Source of the DNA: an uncultured Bacilli bacterium
Lineage (GTDB): Bacteria > Bacillota_I > Bacilli_A > RF39 > UBA660
NCBI GenBank assembly: GCA_944359595.1
Contig: CALVSV010000128.1
Span: 1-12,102 of the forward strand
Length of the DNA stretch: 12,102 nucleotides
Reading direction: 5' to 3'
The translations under genes were made by a program, and so were the position numbers. Position 1 is the stretch's first letter. The number at the start of each line of letters is the position of its first letter. Below are positions 1 through 6,927 of the stretch, one piece after another. The notes under the pieces were generated by a model that worked only from the letters and a program-made list of their open reading frames with translations, searched no databases and was not told the origin of the DNA.

Positions 1-200
1 TGCATTTAATGTTTGGTGGATGTGAATCATTGACAGAATTAGATCTAAGTAGTTTTGATATATCAAATGTAACAGATAAGGAACTTATGCTAACTGGAAC
101 AAATAATGTGAATATTGCCTATGCAAAAGATGAGGATACAGCAACCTTCTTCAATAATGACACTGGTAAACCATCGTCCTATGAATTTGTTGTAAAATAA
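1..200 (+). CDS. BspA-like leucine-rich repeat surface protein, C-terminal fragment
   Basis: The reading frame is open from the left edge (codons from position 3), so the gene starts outside the window; the ATG at 9 is an internal Met. The visible part begins with one copy of the BspA/DUF285-type repeat: an F-x-G-C-x-S-L-T core, then L-D-L-S-S-F-D and S-N-V-T-D. Proteins of this family are surface-exposed repeat proteins often linked to adhesion in host-associated bacteria. The last 35 residues are a non-repeat tail ending in YEFVVK, with no LPXTG motif and no terminal hydrophobic segment. If the protein is anchored, the anchor is therefore not at this end. The family call rests on a single repeat, but that repeat is very characteristic. 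Confidence 0.75.
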   Translation, partial: HLMFGGCESLTELDLSSFDISNVTDKELMLTGTNNVNIAYAKDEDTATFFNNDTGKPSSYEFVVK

Positions 201-227
201 TTGTATGTTTAAACATATAATTATTTT
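201..227 (+). terminator. Possible intrinsic terminator of the BspA-like gene
   Basis: Directly after the stop codon, 201-210 can pair with 211-220. The core at 204-217 is a perfect 14-bp palindrome, extended by one G-U and two A-U pairs, and is followed by a T-rich stretch (221-227). The stem is almost all A/U, so the hairpin would be weak and the call is tentative. The next promoter begins about 25 bases further on. Confidence 0.35.
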
Positions 228-249
228 AAGTTTGTAACAATTTTTTATA

Positions 250-278
250 TTGACATATTAAGGCTTTTAATATACAAT
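250..278 (+). promoter_or_regulatory. Sigma-A-type promoter of the liaF-like to rsgA operon
   Basis: A perfect -35 box TTGACA lies at 250-255 and a -10 box TACAAT (5 of 6) at 273-278, with an ideal 17-bp spacer. The predicted transcription start near 285 leaves a leader of only about 15 nt before the ATG at 300. No other convincing promoter was noticed in the short gene junctions down to 6300. Confidence 0.6.
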
Positions 279-299
279 TTATATATAAGGAGAGATGTA

Positions 300-971
300 A
301 TGATGCTATTAGGGATATTAATTTTAATATATGGATTGATGTTATTAACTGAAATGGTTTTTCCTATTATTGATTTTTCAATTATTACTTATTTTTCAAT
401 AACTATTTTGATGTGTGGTGTGTATAATTTAGCAAAAAATGAAAGAGTTAACATATTTAATATAGTTGTATGTGTTATTGGGCTAATTTTTACATTAATT
501 AGTTTAGATATATTACCTATAGGGTTAATTAAAATAATATTTCCGGTTTTAATTATTTCGTTGGGAGTTGTTATAATTTATAATACTTCTACATTTAAAA
601 AACCATATAATGTTAATAGTAATAAATCTAAAACTTATAATTCTATATTTAGTGATATAAACCAAAAAATTGAGGGTAAAATAAATGATAACGTTGAAAC
701 ATATTCAGTGTTTGGTAGTATGAAGTTGGATTTAACTGATATAGATTTAGATGATGAATGTAATATAGTTGTGTACACGATTTTTGGAGAAACAATAGTA
801 AAAGTATCAGATAAATATAATATAGATTATACATCGACATCTATATTAGGTGATAATGTTAAATCATTAAATACAAACGAAAAGAAAAACAAAAAAACAG
901 TACATATCAATTTTATAACTATTTTTGGAGGAGCAAAATTAATATTAGATGATAACAATAAAAGTGACTAG
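300..971 (+). CDS. LiaF-like four-helix membrane protein with C-terminal beta-repeat domain
   Basis: This 223-residue protein has four hydrophobic helices (about 2-18, 24-43, 51-69 and 73-94), then a soluble domain. The soluble part contains repeated strands of the F-G-x-x-K/I-x-x-L type: VFGSMKLDL near 137-145, IFGETIVKV near 161-169 and IFGGAKLIL near 208-216. This matches the LiaF/DUF2154 'cell-wall-active antibiotic response' fold. In Bacillota LiaF represses the LiaS/VraS sensor kinase; no lia two-component system lies in this window, so the exact role is inferred. The start at 300 is set by AAGGAG at 287-292; the next codon, ATG at 303, is an alternative. It is the first gene of an operon that also holds a PASTA kinase and phosphatase, which fits envelope-stress signalling. 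Its end overlaps the next gene by 23 nt. Confidence 0.7.
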   Translation: MMLLGILILIYGLMLLTEMVFPIIDFSIITYFSITILMCGVYNLAKNERVNIFNIVVCVIGLIFTLISLDILPIGLIKIIFPVLIISLGVVIIYNTSTFKKPYNVNSNKSKTYNSIFSDINQKIEGKINDNVETYSVFGSMKLDLTDIDLDDECNIVVYTIFGETIVKVSDKYNIDYTSTSILGDNVKSLNTNEKKNKKTVHINFITIFGGAKLILDDNNKSD

Positions 972-1797
972 GAAATGTGTATTAAAAGATATATTAGAAG
1001 AAAATATAAATAAAAGTAAAAATAATTTGAAAACATTATGCGAAAATGATTTAGTTTTAGTTAATAATATGATTGTTAAAAAATTAAATTATATTGTTGA
1101 TGTTGATGATGAAATAATTGTTAAAGATAAATATATTAAAGATAAAATATATAAAAAAATAATTGATATAATATATGAAGATAAAGATATTATTGTATTG
1201 AATAAACCAGATAAATTGTTAAGTATTAATGATGAGAAAAAGCATTATTCATTATATAATATAGTGTCTAATTATGTTAAGATTAAAAATAAAAATAATA
1301 AAATATATGTTATTCATAGATTAGATAGGGATACTAGCGGAGTGATTATGTTCGCTAAAAACATGAAAATAAAAAATTTATATCAAAATAATTATAATGA
1401 GTTAGTTAAAGTACGTGAATATATTGGCATTATTCATGGGAAAATAATAAAAAGTGGGGAAATTACTAAAAATTTAATTGAGGAAAAAGATGGATACGTT
1501 CATACAAGCAATAAATTAGGATCATATAGAGCTATTACACAATATAAACCTATTAAATATAATAATAAATATTCTATGTTAAATATAAAAATTTTAACTG
1601 GAAGAAAAAATCAGATTAGAGTTCATATGGCAAGTATAGATCATCCAATTGTAGGAGATCGTAAATATGGAATTAAAGATAATAAAAATAGAATGTATTT
1701 ACATGCGTCTAAGTTAGTTATTATGAATCCTATAACTAATAAAATAATGGAATTTAATAGTGATCTACCTCAAGCATTTTATACTTTTTTTAATTAG
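949..1797 (+). CDS. RluA-family pseudouridine synthase with N-terminal S4-like domain
   Basis: This 282-residue enzyme is predicted to isomerise uridine to pseudouridine in rRNA or tRNA. Residues about 4-60 resemble an S4 RNA-binding domain (LVLVNNMIV followed by DVDDEIIV). The catalytic motif HRLDRDTSG is at 123-131, with the nucleophilic aspartate at 126. The second family signature, LTGRKNQIRVH, is at 216-226, followed by HPIVGDRKYG. Length and order fit the RluA/RluD group, but the target uridine cannot be read from sequence, so no gene symbol is given. The start must be the ATG at 949 or later, because in-frame stops lie at 940 and 946. The ribosome binding site GGAGGAG (927-933) sits an unusually long 15 nt upstream, inside the liaF-like gene, so coupling to translation of that gene is likely. 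Confidence 0.9.
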   Translation: MITIKVTRKCVLKDILEENINKSKNNLKTLCENDLVLVNNMIVKKLNYIVDVDDEIIVKDKYIKDKIYKKIIDIIYEDKDIIVLNKPDKLLSINDEKKHYSLYNIVSNYVKIKNKNNKIYVIHRLDRDTSGVIMFAKNMKIKNLYQNNYNELVKVREYIGIIHGKIIKSGEITKNLIEEKDGYVHTSNKLGSYRAITQYKPIKYNNKYSMLNIKILTGRKNQIRVHMASIDHPIVGDRKYGIKDNKNRMYLHASKLVIMNPITNKIMEFNSDLPQAFYTFFN

Positions 1798-1808
1798 AAA
1801 GGAAATTT

Positions 1809-2831
1809 ATGAAAAATATTTTTGGTTGTACAAAAGAATATTTAGAAGGATATTTTTTGGATATTGGCGAAAAAAAATATAAAGCAAAACAAATATTTGA
1901 TCATCTATATAAGAAGAAGAATTGTGACATTACAAATATAAGTAATATAAAAAAAGATACAATAGAAAAAATGAATAATGATTTTTCTTTTGACTTTATT
2001 AAAATATGTGAAATAAAGAAGGGTAAGGATGTTAAAAAATATTTATTTAAATTAAATGATAACGATTATATAGAAGCAGTCTTAATGTTTCATGATTATG
2101 GGAATAGTTTATGTATATCAACTCAAGTTGGATGTAATATGGGGTGTGCTTTTTGTGAAAGTGGTAGACTTAAAAAAAGAAGAAATTTGGATACATATGA
2201 AATGGTAGAACAAATATTACTAGTAGAAAAATGTGAGAATATAAGAATTAGTCATGTTGTTTTAATGGGTATAGGTGAACCTTTTGATAATTATGATAAT
2301 GTCATAAATTTTATTAAAATAATAAATGATGATTTAGGACTTGCGATAGGTGCTAGACACATTACTGTATCTACTTGTGGTATTATTCCTAAAATAGAAG
2401 AATTTACTAAAATTGGTATACAAGTAAATTTAGCTATAAGCTTGCATGCTCCTACTAATGAATTGCGAGATAAATTAATGCCTATTAATAAAATATATAA
2501 TTTAAATGATTTAATGATAGTATTAAAAAAGTATTCTAAAATAACCAACAGAAGAATAACATTTGAATATATTTTATTAAAAGATATTAATGATACAAAA
2601 GAATGTGCCATAAAGTTATGTGCTCTTATAAAGGGAATGAATGCATATGTAAATTTAATTCCATATAACGAAACAGAAAATTTTATTTTTAAACGTAGTA
2701 ATACTAGTAATATTAATGCTTTTTATGATATACTAAAAAAGAATGGTATTAATGTAACCATAAGACGCGAATTTGGCGGACTTATAGATGCAGCATGCGG
2801 TCAGTTGCGTGCTAATAAAGGTGGGAAATAA
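1809..2831 (+). CDS. rlmN: Dual-specificity 23S rRNA/tRNA adenine-C2 methyltransferase RlmN
   Basis: A 340-residue radical-SAM enzyme that methylates C2 of A2503 in 23S rRNA and A37 of some tRNAs. The iron-sulfur triad C-x3-C-x2-C is Cys109, Cys113 and Cys116. The two catalytic cysteines are also present: Cys102 in LCISTQVGC and Cys330 in the C-terminal IDAACGQLR signature. Further family motifs are MGIGEPFDNYDN (153-164), STCGIIP (188-194) and SLHAP (211-215). AAAGGA at 1798-1803, five bases before the ATG, supports the start. The segment after the cluster (CESGRLKKRRNL) differs from the usual CATGxxGFxRNL form. Cfr, the C8-methylating relative, was considered, but the conserved-operon position next to prpC/prkC favours RlmN. 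Confidence 0.92.
   Translation: MKNIFGCTKEYLEGYFLDIGEKKYKAKQIFDHLYKKKNCDITNISNIKKDTIEKMNNDFSFDFIKICEIKKGKDVKKYLFKLNDNDYIEAVLMFHDYGNSLCISTQVGCNMGCAFCESGRLKKRRNLDTYEMVEQILLVEKCENIRISHVVLMGIGEPFDNYDNVINFIKIINDDLGLAIGARHITVSTCGIIPKIEEFTKIGIQVNLAISLHAPTNELRDKLMPINKIYNLNDLMIVLKKYSKITNRRITFEYILLKDINDTKECAIKLCALIKGMNAYVNLIPYNETENFIFKRSNTSNINAFYDILKKNGINVTIRREFGGLIDAACGQLRANKGGK
2817..2825 (+). promoter_or_regulatory. Ribosome binding site that fixes the prpC start
   Basis: AAAGGTGGG lies seven bases before the ATG at 2833, inside the last codons of rlmN. An in-frame ATG at 2788 would add 15 residues unlike the family N-terminus, so 2833 is preferred. Confidence 0.65.
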
Positions 2832-2832
2832 A

Positions 2833-3579
2833 ATGAAAGCATACTATTTAACTGATAAAGGAAACGTAAGAGATCATAATGAAGATAGTGTAACTGTAGT
2901 TAAAAATGATACTGGAGAAGTTTTAATGGCTGTTGCTGATGGAATGGGCGGTCATAAAGCTGGGGAAGTTGCATCATCTATTGCGATAAATCATTTGGCT
3001 AAATGTTTCACATCAATATCTACAGTAGGGGATAAACAAGATGCAATTAATTGGCTTAAAGATACAGTTAATGAAGTCAATGCTTTAATATTTAAACATA
3101 CATATGATCATCCAGAAAGTAAGGGGATGGGGACAACCCTAGTAACAACAATAATTACTCCAGATTTTATACTAATGGGTAATATTGGTGATTCATCTGG
3201 ATTTGTAATAAAAGATAATAAAATACATAAGATAACTCAAGATCATACATTAGTAAATCTATTAGTTAAGACAGGTGAACTAACTATTGAAGAAGCTAAA
3301 AATCATCCAAAGAAAAATGTATTAATGAAGGCTTTAGGAGCAAACGAAATAGTAGAATTAGATATATTTGATGTTGATACTAACTTGCAAGCTATATTAC
3401 TTTGTAGTGATGGACTTACAAATATGTTATCATTTGAACAAATTGAAAAAGTTGTAACTAATAATGAGCTAGATATAGAAGAAAAAGTGATGAAACTAGT
3501 AAGAAAAAGTAACGCAAGAGGTGGTTTAGACAATATTTCTATTGCATATTTAGAAAAAGAAAGCGGTGAAGATCAATGA
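2833..3579 (+). CDS. prpC: PP2C-type Ser/Thr protein phosphatase (PrpC/Stp family)
   Basis: A 248-residue metal-dependent phosphatase that removes phosphate from targets of, and probably from, the adjacent PASTA kinase. Family motifs appear in order: RDHNED (13-18), ADGMGGHKAGE (35-45), GMGTT (98-102), GNIGDS (116-121), TQDHT (135-139), CSDG (191-194) and GGLDN (230-234). The Mn/Mg ligands are expected at Asp18, Asp36, Asp193 and Asp233. The length matches the 240-260 residues usual for bacterial PrpC/Stp1. The normally conserved Arg of the V-G-D-S-R motif is Ser122 here. The gene starts one base after rlmN and its TGA overlaps the ATG of the kinase (ATGA at 3576-3579), so phosphatase and kinase are translationally coupled. 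Confidence 0.93.
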   Translation: MKAYYLTDKGNVRDHNEDSVTVVKNDTGEVLMAVADGMGGHKAGEVASSIAINHLAKCFTSISTVGDKQDAINWLKDTVNEVNALIFKHTYDHPESKGMGTTLVTTIITPDFILMGNIGDSSGFVIKDNKIHKITQDHTLVNLLVKTGELTIEEAKNHPKKNVLMKALGANEIVELDIFDVDTNLQAILLCSDGLTNMLSFEQIEKVVTNNELDIEEKVMKLVRKSNARGGLDNISIAYLEKESGEDQ

Positions 3580-5450
3580 TCGTTAAGGGGCAAAAAATTA
3601 ATGATAGATATCAGATCATTAAAACAATAGGCGAAGGTGGTATGGCTAATGTTTATTTAGCATATGATACAATTTTAGATAGAAATGTTGCAGTTAAAGT
3701 GTTGCGTGGAGATCTTGCTAATGACGAGAAATTCGTAAGAAGATTCCAAAGAGAAGCACTATCATCTAGTAGTTTATCTCATCCAAATATAGTAGAAACT
3801 TATGATGTTGGTGAAGATGATGGAATGTATTATATTGTTATGGAATATATTGAAGGGAAAACATTAAAACAACTAATAAAGAAAAGAGGTGCACTAACAC
3901 TTCCTGAAGTTGTAGATATAATGTTACAACTTACTGATGGAATTGCCCATGCACATGATTCATATATAATACATCGTGATATAAAACCACAAAATATAAT
4001 GATTATGGAAAATGGTTTAGTAAAAATAACAGACTTTGGTATAGCGATGGCGATGAATGCAACACAACTTACACAAACTAATTCAGTTATGGGCTCAGTA
4101 CATTATTTACCACCAGAACAAGCTACTGGAAAAGGAAGTAGTGTAAAATCAGATATATATTCACTTGGTATACTTATGTATGAACTTATTACTGGAACAC
4201 TTCCGTTTAAAGGGGAAAATGCAGTTGAAATTGCATTAAAACAAATGAAAGAGCCATTACCAGATGTTACTTTATATAATCCTGAAATACCGATGTCTAT
4301 AGAAAATATATTACTTAAAGCTACAGCAAAAAATCCAAAAAACAGATATGTCGATGCAAGAAGTATGCATAAAGATTTAGAAACTTGTTTAGACGAATCT
4401 CGAAAAGATGAAAAACGTATAGTTTATAAATATAAAGAAAATGATATGGACGATACAAAAATAATGGAAAAAATAGAAGATCTAGATAGTATTGCAGAAG
4501 AAAATAAAGATATTGCAGTTAAAATAAGCGATGACGATGATGATGATAAAGATAACAAAAAAGATAAAAAGAAAAAGAAAGTTGCGTTAGTTGTATCTAT
4601 AATAATAATTGGGTTGTTATTAGTTGCTGGTGGAGTTGTTGCTTTTATCGCATCATATAATAATAAAGTTATTAAAATACCTGATGTAAGCGGTGAAACA
4701 GTTGTAGATGCAGAAGAAGAACTAGAAAAGCTTGGATTAGTTGTAAATCTCGAAACCGAAAAAATAGAAAGCGATGAGTTTGAAGAAGGCGAAGTTGTAA
4801 AAACGAGTCCTGCTATAGGTAGAAGTGTTAAAAAAGGTACTAAAATAACATTGTATGAATCTATTGGAACAGCTGACATAGAAGTAGAAGATTATATTGG
4901 TAAAAATTATTTAGAAGAAAAAGTAAGACTTGAAGAAGTTGAAGGATTAACAGTAATAGTTGAGAAAAAGACTGTTGAAAATGTGGATGAAAGTGATGAA
5001 AATATAATTATTGATCAAAATCCTAAGGCTGGAACTAAGTTATCTAAGGGCGGTACAATTACACTTTATATACCTAATATGGATTTATATCCTGATATGG
5101 TAGGAGAAGGATGGACTAGAGAAGAAGCAGAAGAATTTGCTAGTAAATATAGTCTTAGTTTGACTGTAAATGAAAAAGAATCTACTACAGCTCCTGAAGG
5201 AACAGTAATATGGCAAAGTAGGAGAGCTGGTACAGCTATTTCAAATGGAGCAAATTTTTCAATAACTATTGCGAAAGCTCCTGAGGTAGAAGAAGAACCT
5301 AATGAAGAAGAAAATAATACTACTATAATTGACAACACTACACAACCAGATGAAAATGATAAAGAAAATACAACAGATAATAACTCTAGTCAAGGCGAAA
5401 ATGCTAATAAGCCTAGCACAAATAACGGGGAAAGTAAAAAAAATGGTTAA
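3576..5450 (+). CDS. prkC: PASTA-domain Ser/Thr protein kinase (PrkC/StkP family)
   Basis: A 624-residue transmembrane kinase that senses peptidoglycan or lipid II and phosphorylates division, wall and translation proteins. The Hanks-type kinase domain covers about 10-270: glycine loop GEGGMANVY (19-27), Lys41, Glu60, catalytic HRDIKPQN (133-140), DFG (153-155), and activation-loop threonines 163, 166 and 168 before GSVHYLPPEQ. A juxtamembrane linker follows, ending in an acidic run (319-324) and then a lysine run (328-335). One transmembrane helix lies at about 336-360. Three extracellular PASTA repeats lie at about 364-430, 432-500 and 502-567. The protein ends in an acidic, Asn/Thr-rich tail of about 55 residues. 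All catalytic residues are present. The stop overlaps the rsgA start by 8 nt. Confidence 0.95.
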   Translation: MIVKGQKINDRYQIIKTIGEGGMANVYLAYDTILDRNVAVKVLRGDLANDEKFVRRFQREALSSSSLSHPNIVETYDVGEDDGMYYIVMEYIEGKTLKQLIKKRGALTLPEVVDIMLQLTDGIAHAHDSYIIHRDIKPQNIMIMENGLVKITDFGIAMAMNATQLTQTNSVMGSVHYLPPEQATGKGSSVKSDIYSLGILMYELITGTLPFKGENAVEIALKQMKEPLPDVTLYNPEIPMSIENILLKATAKNPKNRYVDARSMHKDLETCLDESRKDEKRIVYKYKENDMDDTKIMEKIEDLDSIAEENKDIAVKISDDDDDDKDNKKDKKKKKVALVVSIIIIGLLLVAGGVVAFIASYNNKVIKIPDVSGETVVDAEEELEKLGLVVNLETEKIESDEFEEGEVVKTSPAIGRSVKKGTKITLYESIGTADIEVEDYIGKNYLEEKVRLEEVEGLTVIVEKKTVENVDESDENIIIDQNPKAGTKLSKGGTITLYIPNMDLYPDMVGEGWTREEAEEFASKYSLSLTVNEKESTTAPEGTVIWQSRRAGTAISNGANFSITIAKAPEVEEEPNEEENNTTIIDNTTQPDENDKENTTDNNSSQGENANKPSTNNGESKKNG

Positions 5451-6300
5451 AGAAGGAATAATAGTAAAGTGTATTAGTAATTTGTATACAGTAAAATGTA
5501 ATAATTTATTAATTGAAGTAAAACCTAGGGGTAATTTTAGAAATAAAAATATTACCCCTTTAGTTGGCGATAAAGTAATAGTAGATGTTGAAAAAAAAGT
5601 TATAGATAATATTTTAGATAGAAAAAATAAACTTATAAGACCACCTCTTGCTAATATAGATCAAGTAATAATAGTAACTAGTGTTAAACATCCAGATTAT
5701 TCAAGTTTACTTTTAGATAAAATGATAATGATTTTAGAATATAATAATATTAGACCTATCCTTTGTTTTACAAAGCTTGATTTGTGTAATGAAAATGAAA
5801 AAAACAAATTTAAAGAAATTATGACTTATTATAAAAATATTGGATATATAACTATAACTAATGATGAGTTAGATGTTTTTAAATCATTATTTAAAAACAA
5901 ATTAACAGTTTTTACTGGTCAAAGTGGAGCAGGTAAATCTACATTGTTAAATAAAATTGATTCTGGCTTACATCTTAAAACAGGAGAGATAAGTAAAGCA
6001 CTAAATAGGGGAAAACATACAACAAGGCATGTAGAATTATTTGAAATATATGATGGTTTAGTATCTGATACGCCAGGGTTTTCTGCATTAGATATTACAA
6101 ATATTGATATAAATAAAATAAAAGACTTATTTGTTGATATAAAAAAATATTCAAATACATGTAAATATTCTGATTGTATGCATGTAAAAGAAGAAGAATG
6201 TAATATAAAAAAGAAAGTTGAAGATGGAACAATATTAAAAAGTAGATATAATTCATATGTTAATTTTATAAATAATAAAATGAATAGAACTTTTAAATAA
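5443..6300 (+). CDS. rsgA: Ribosome small-subunit-dependent GTPase RsgA
   Basis: A 285-residue circularly permuted GTPase that checks late 30S subunit maturation. An N-terminal OB-fold (about 1-60) is followed by the permuted G motifs: G4 TKLD at 110-113, G1 GQSGAGKST at 159-167 and G3 DTPG at 209-212. A C-terminal zinc site follows with Cys240, Cys245, His247 and Cys253. The in-frame ATG at 5329 is rejected, because the extra 38 residues would be a shadow of the kinase tail. The start at 5443 gives the usual family N-terminus (M-x-E-G-I-I), with GGGGAAAG at 5427-5434. It overlaps the kinase gene by 8 nt. In many Bacillota the next gene is rpe; here the operon ends instead, facing a convergent gene. 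Confidence 0.95.
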   Translation: MVKEGIIVKCISNLYTVKCNNLLIEVKPRGNFRNKNITPLVGDKVIVDVEKKVIDNILDRKNKLIRPPLANIDQVIIVTSVKHPDYSSLLLDKMIMILEYNNIRPILCFTKLDLCNENEKNKFKEIMTYYKNIGYITITNDELDVFKSLFKNKLTVFTGQSGAGKSTLLNKIDSGLHLKTGEISKALNRGKHTTRHVELFEIYDGLVSDTPGFSALDITNIDINKIKDLFVDIKKYSNTCKYSDCMHVKEEECNIKKKVEDGTILKSRYNSYVNFINNKMNRTFK

Positions 6301-6314
6301 ATTCTATTCATTTT
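6277..6314. terminator. Bidirectional intrinsic terminator between two convergent operons
   Basis: Bases 6277-6289 pair perfectly with 6302-6314 (13 bp, core TGAATAGAA/TTCTATTCA) around a 12-nt loop. The flanks give a T-tract in both directions: T-rich sequence after 6311 on the plus strand and the complement of 6271-6280 on the minus strand. The hairpin overlaps the last codons of both rsgA and the minus-strand gene, whose stop codons are only three bases apart. Confidence 0.75.
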
Positions 6315-6927
6315 TATATTCTATATTAAATAAATATTCAACTAATTTTAATTCATTTTCTTTATATATTGTACCAATCATATTTGTAGTATTATCTATT
6401 AATTCATATACTTCATAATAATATATAGTATAATAATTATTACTATTAATATTATTATTTTCTGCCATTTTTTGATTTTCTATTGCTATATTTTCATATA
6501 TACCATTATATATGTCTCCTAAATTATTATATTCTTCTTTATTATTATAAATTTTTTTAATTAAGTTATTTATTTTTAGAAATTCTATACTATTTAAATT
6601 ATATGTACCATTTCTATTATAATTAACATCTTTTCTTTTCTTACCGTATTCTAAATTATCAAGTGAAGCGTATCTTGTATATTTAATATAACTTTCACTA
6701 GTTTTATTTTTTAAATCAACTTCTATTATATTTTCATAATTTGGATTGTTTTCAGTAGGTACTATATTTCTTTCGACAAACAGTATATTATTTGTTGTTG
6801 TAGGACTATCAAAATCTTTTTTATTAACTGTATTTATTATAGTTAAAATTATAAATATAACAAATATTATTAGTGTAAATATACAAATTGCTTTTTTCTC
6901 TTGAAAAAATTCTTTTATTCCGTCCAT
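6304..6927 (-). CDS. Unrecognised single-pass membrane protein, Asn-rich
   Basis: A 207-residue protein that I do not recognise. A short basic N-terminus (KEFFQEKK) precedes one strong hydrophobic helix at about 13-33. The rest is hydrophilic and rich in Asn, Tyr, Glu and Ile, and is probably outside the membrane. There is no lipobox and no cysteine in the soluble part. The C-terminal segment (about 163-203) reads like a folded beta/alpha domain. The Asn content is at least partly an effect of AT richness. The start at 6927 has a modest AGAAGGG 11 bases upstream (6939-6945). The start overlaps the end of the amidase gene by 13 nt, so the two are almost certainly co-transcribed and may act together at the membrane. 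Being a real gene is supported by its length, coupling and terminator. Confidence 0.7.
   Translation of the reverse strand: MDGIKEFFQEKKAICIFTLIIFVIFIILTIINTVNKKDFDSPTTTNNILFVERNIVPTENNPNYENIIEVDLKNKTSESYIKYTRYASLDNLEYGKKRKDVNYNRNGTYNLNSIEFLKINNLIKKIYNNKEEYNNLGDIYNGIYENIAIENQKMAENNNINSNNYYTIYYYEVYELIDNTTNMIGTIYKENELKLVEYLFNIEYKNE

Noticed and set aside
1809..2831. Cfr-type resistance methyltransferase
   Set aside because: The protein shares motifs with Cfr, but its place in the conserved rlmN-prpC-prkC-rsgA order argues for the housekeeping RlmN.
2788..2832. Longer prpC starting at the ATG at 2788
   Set aside because: The extra 15 residues do not resemble the family N-terminus and overlap rlmN, while 2833 has a good ribosome binding site.
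4424..4879. Minus-strand open frame inside the kinase gene
   Set aside because: Low-complexity Ser-rich translation is the antisense of the Asp/Glu/Lys-rich linker and PASTA region; there is no separate support for a gene.
5329..5442. Longer rsgA starting at 5329
   Set aside because: The added residues are an out-of-frame reading of the kinase tail; the RsgA family N-terminus begins at 5443.
5919..6311. Minus-strand open frame inside rsgA
   Set aside because: It is fully antisense to the GTPase domain, and its downstream neighbour on that strand is already terminated.
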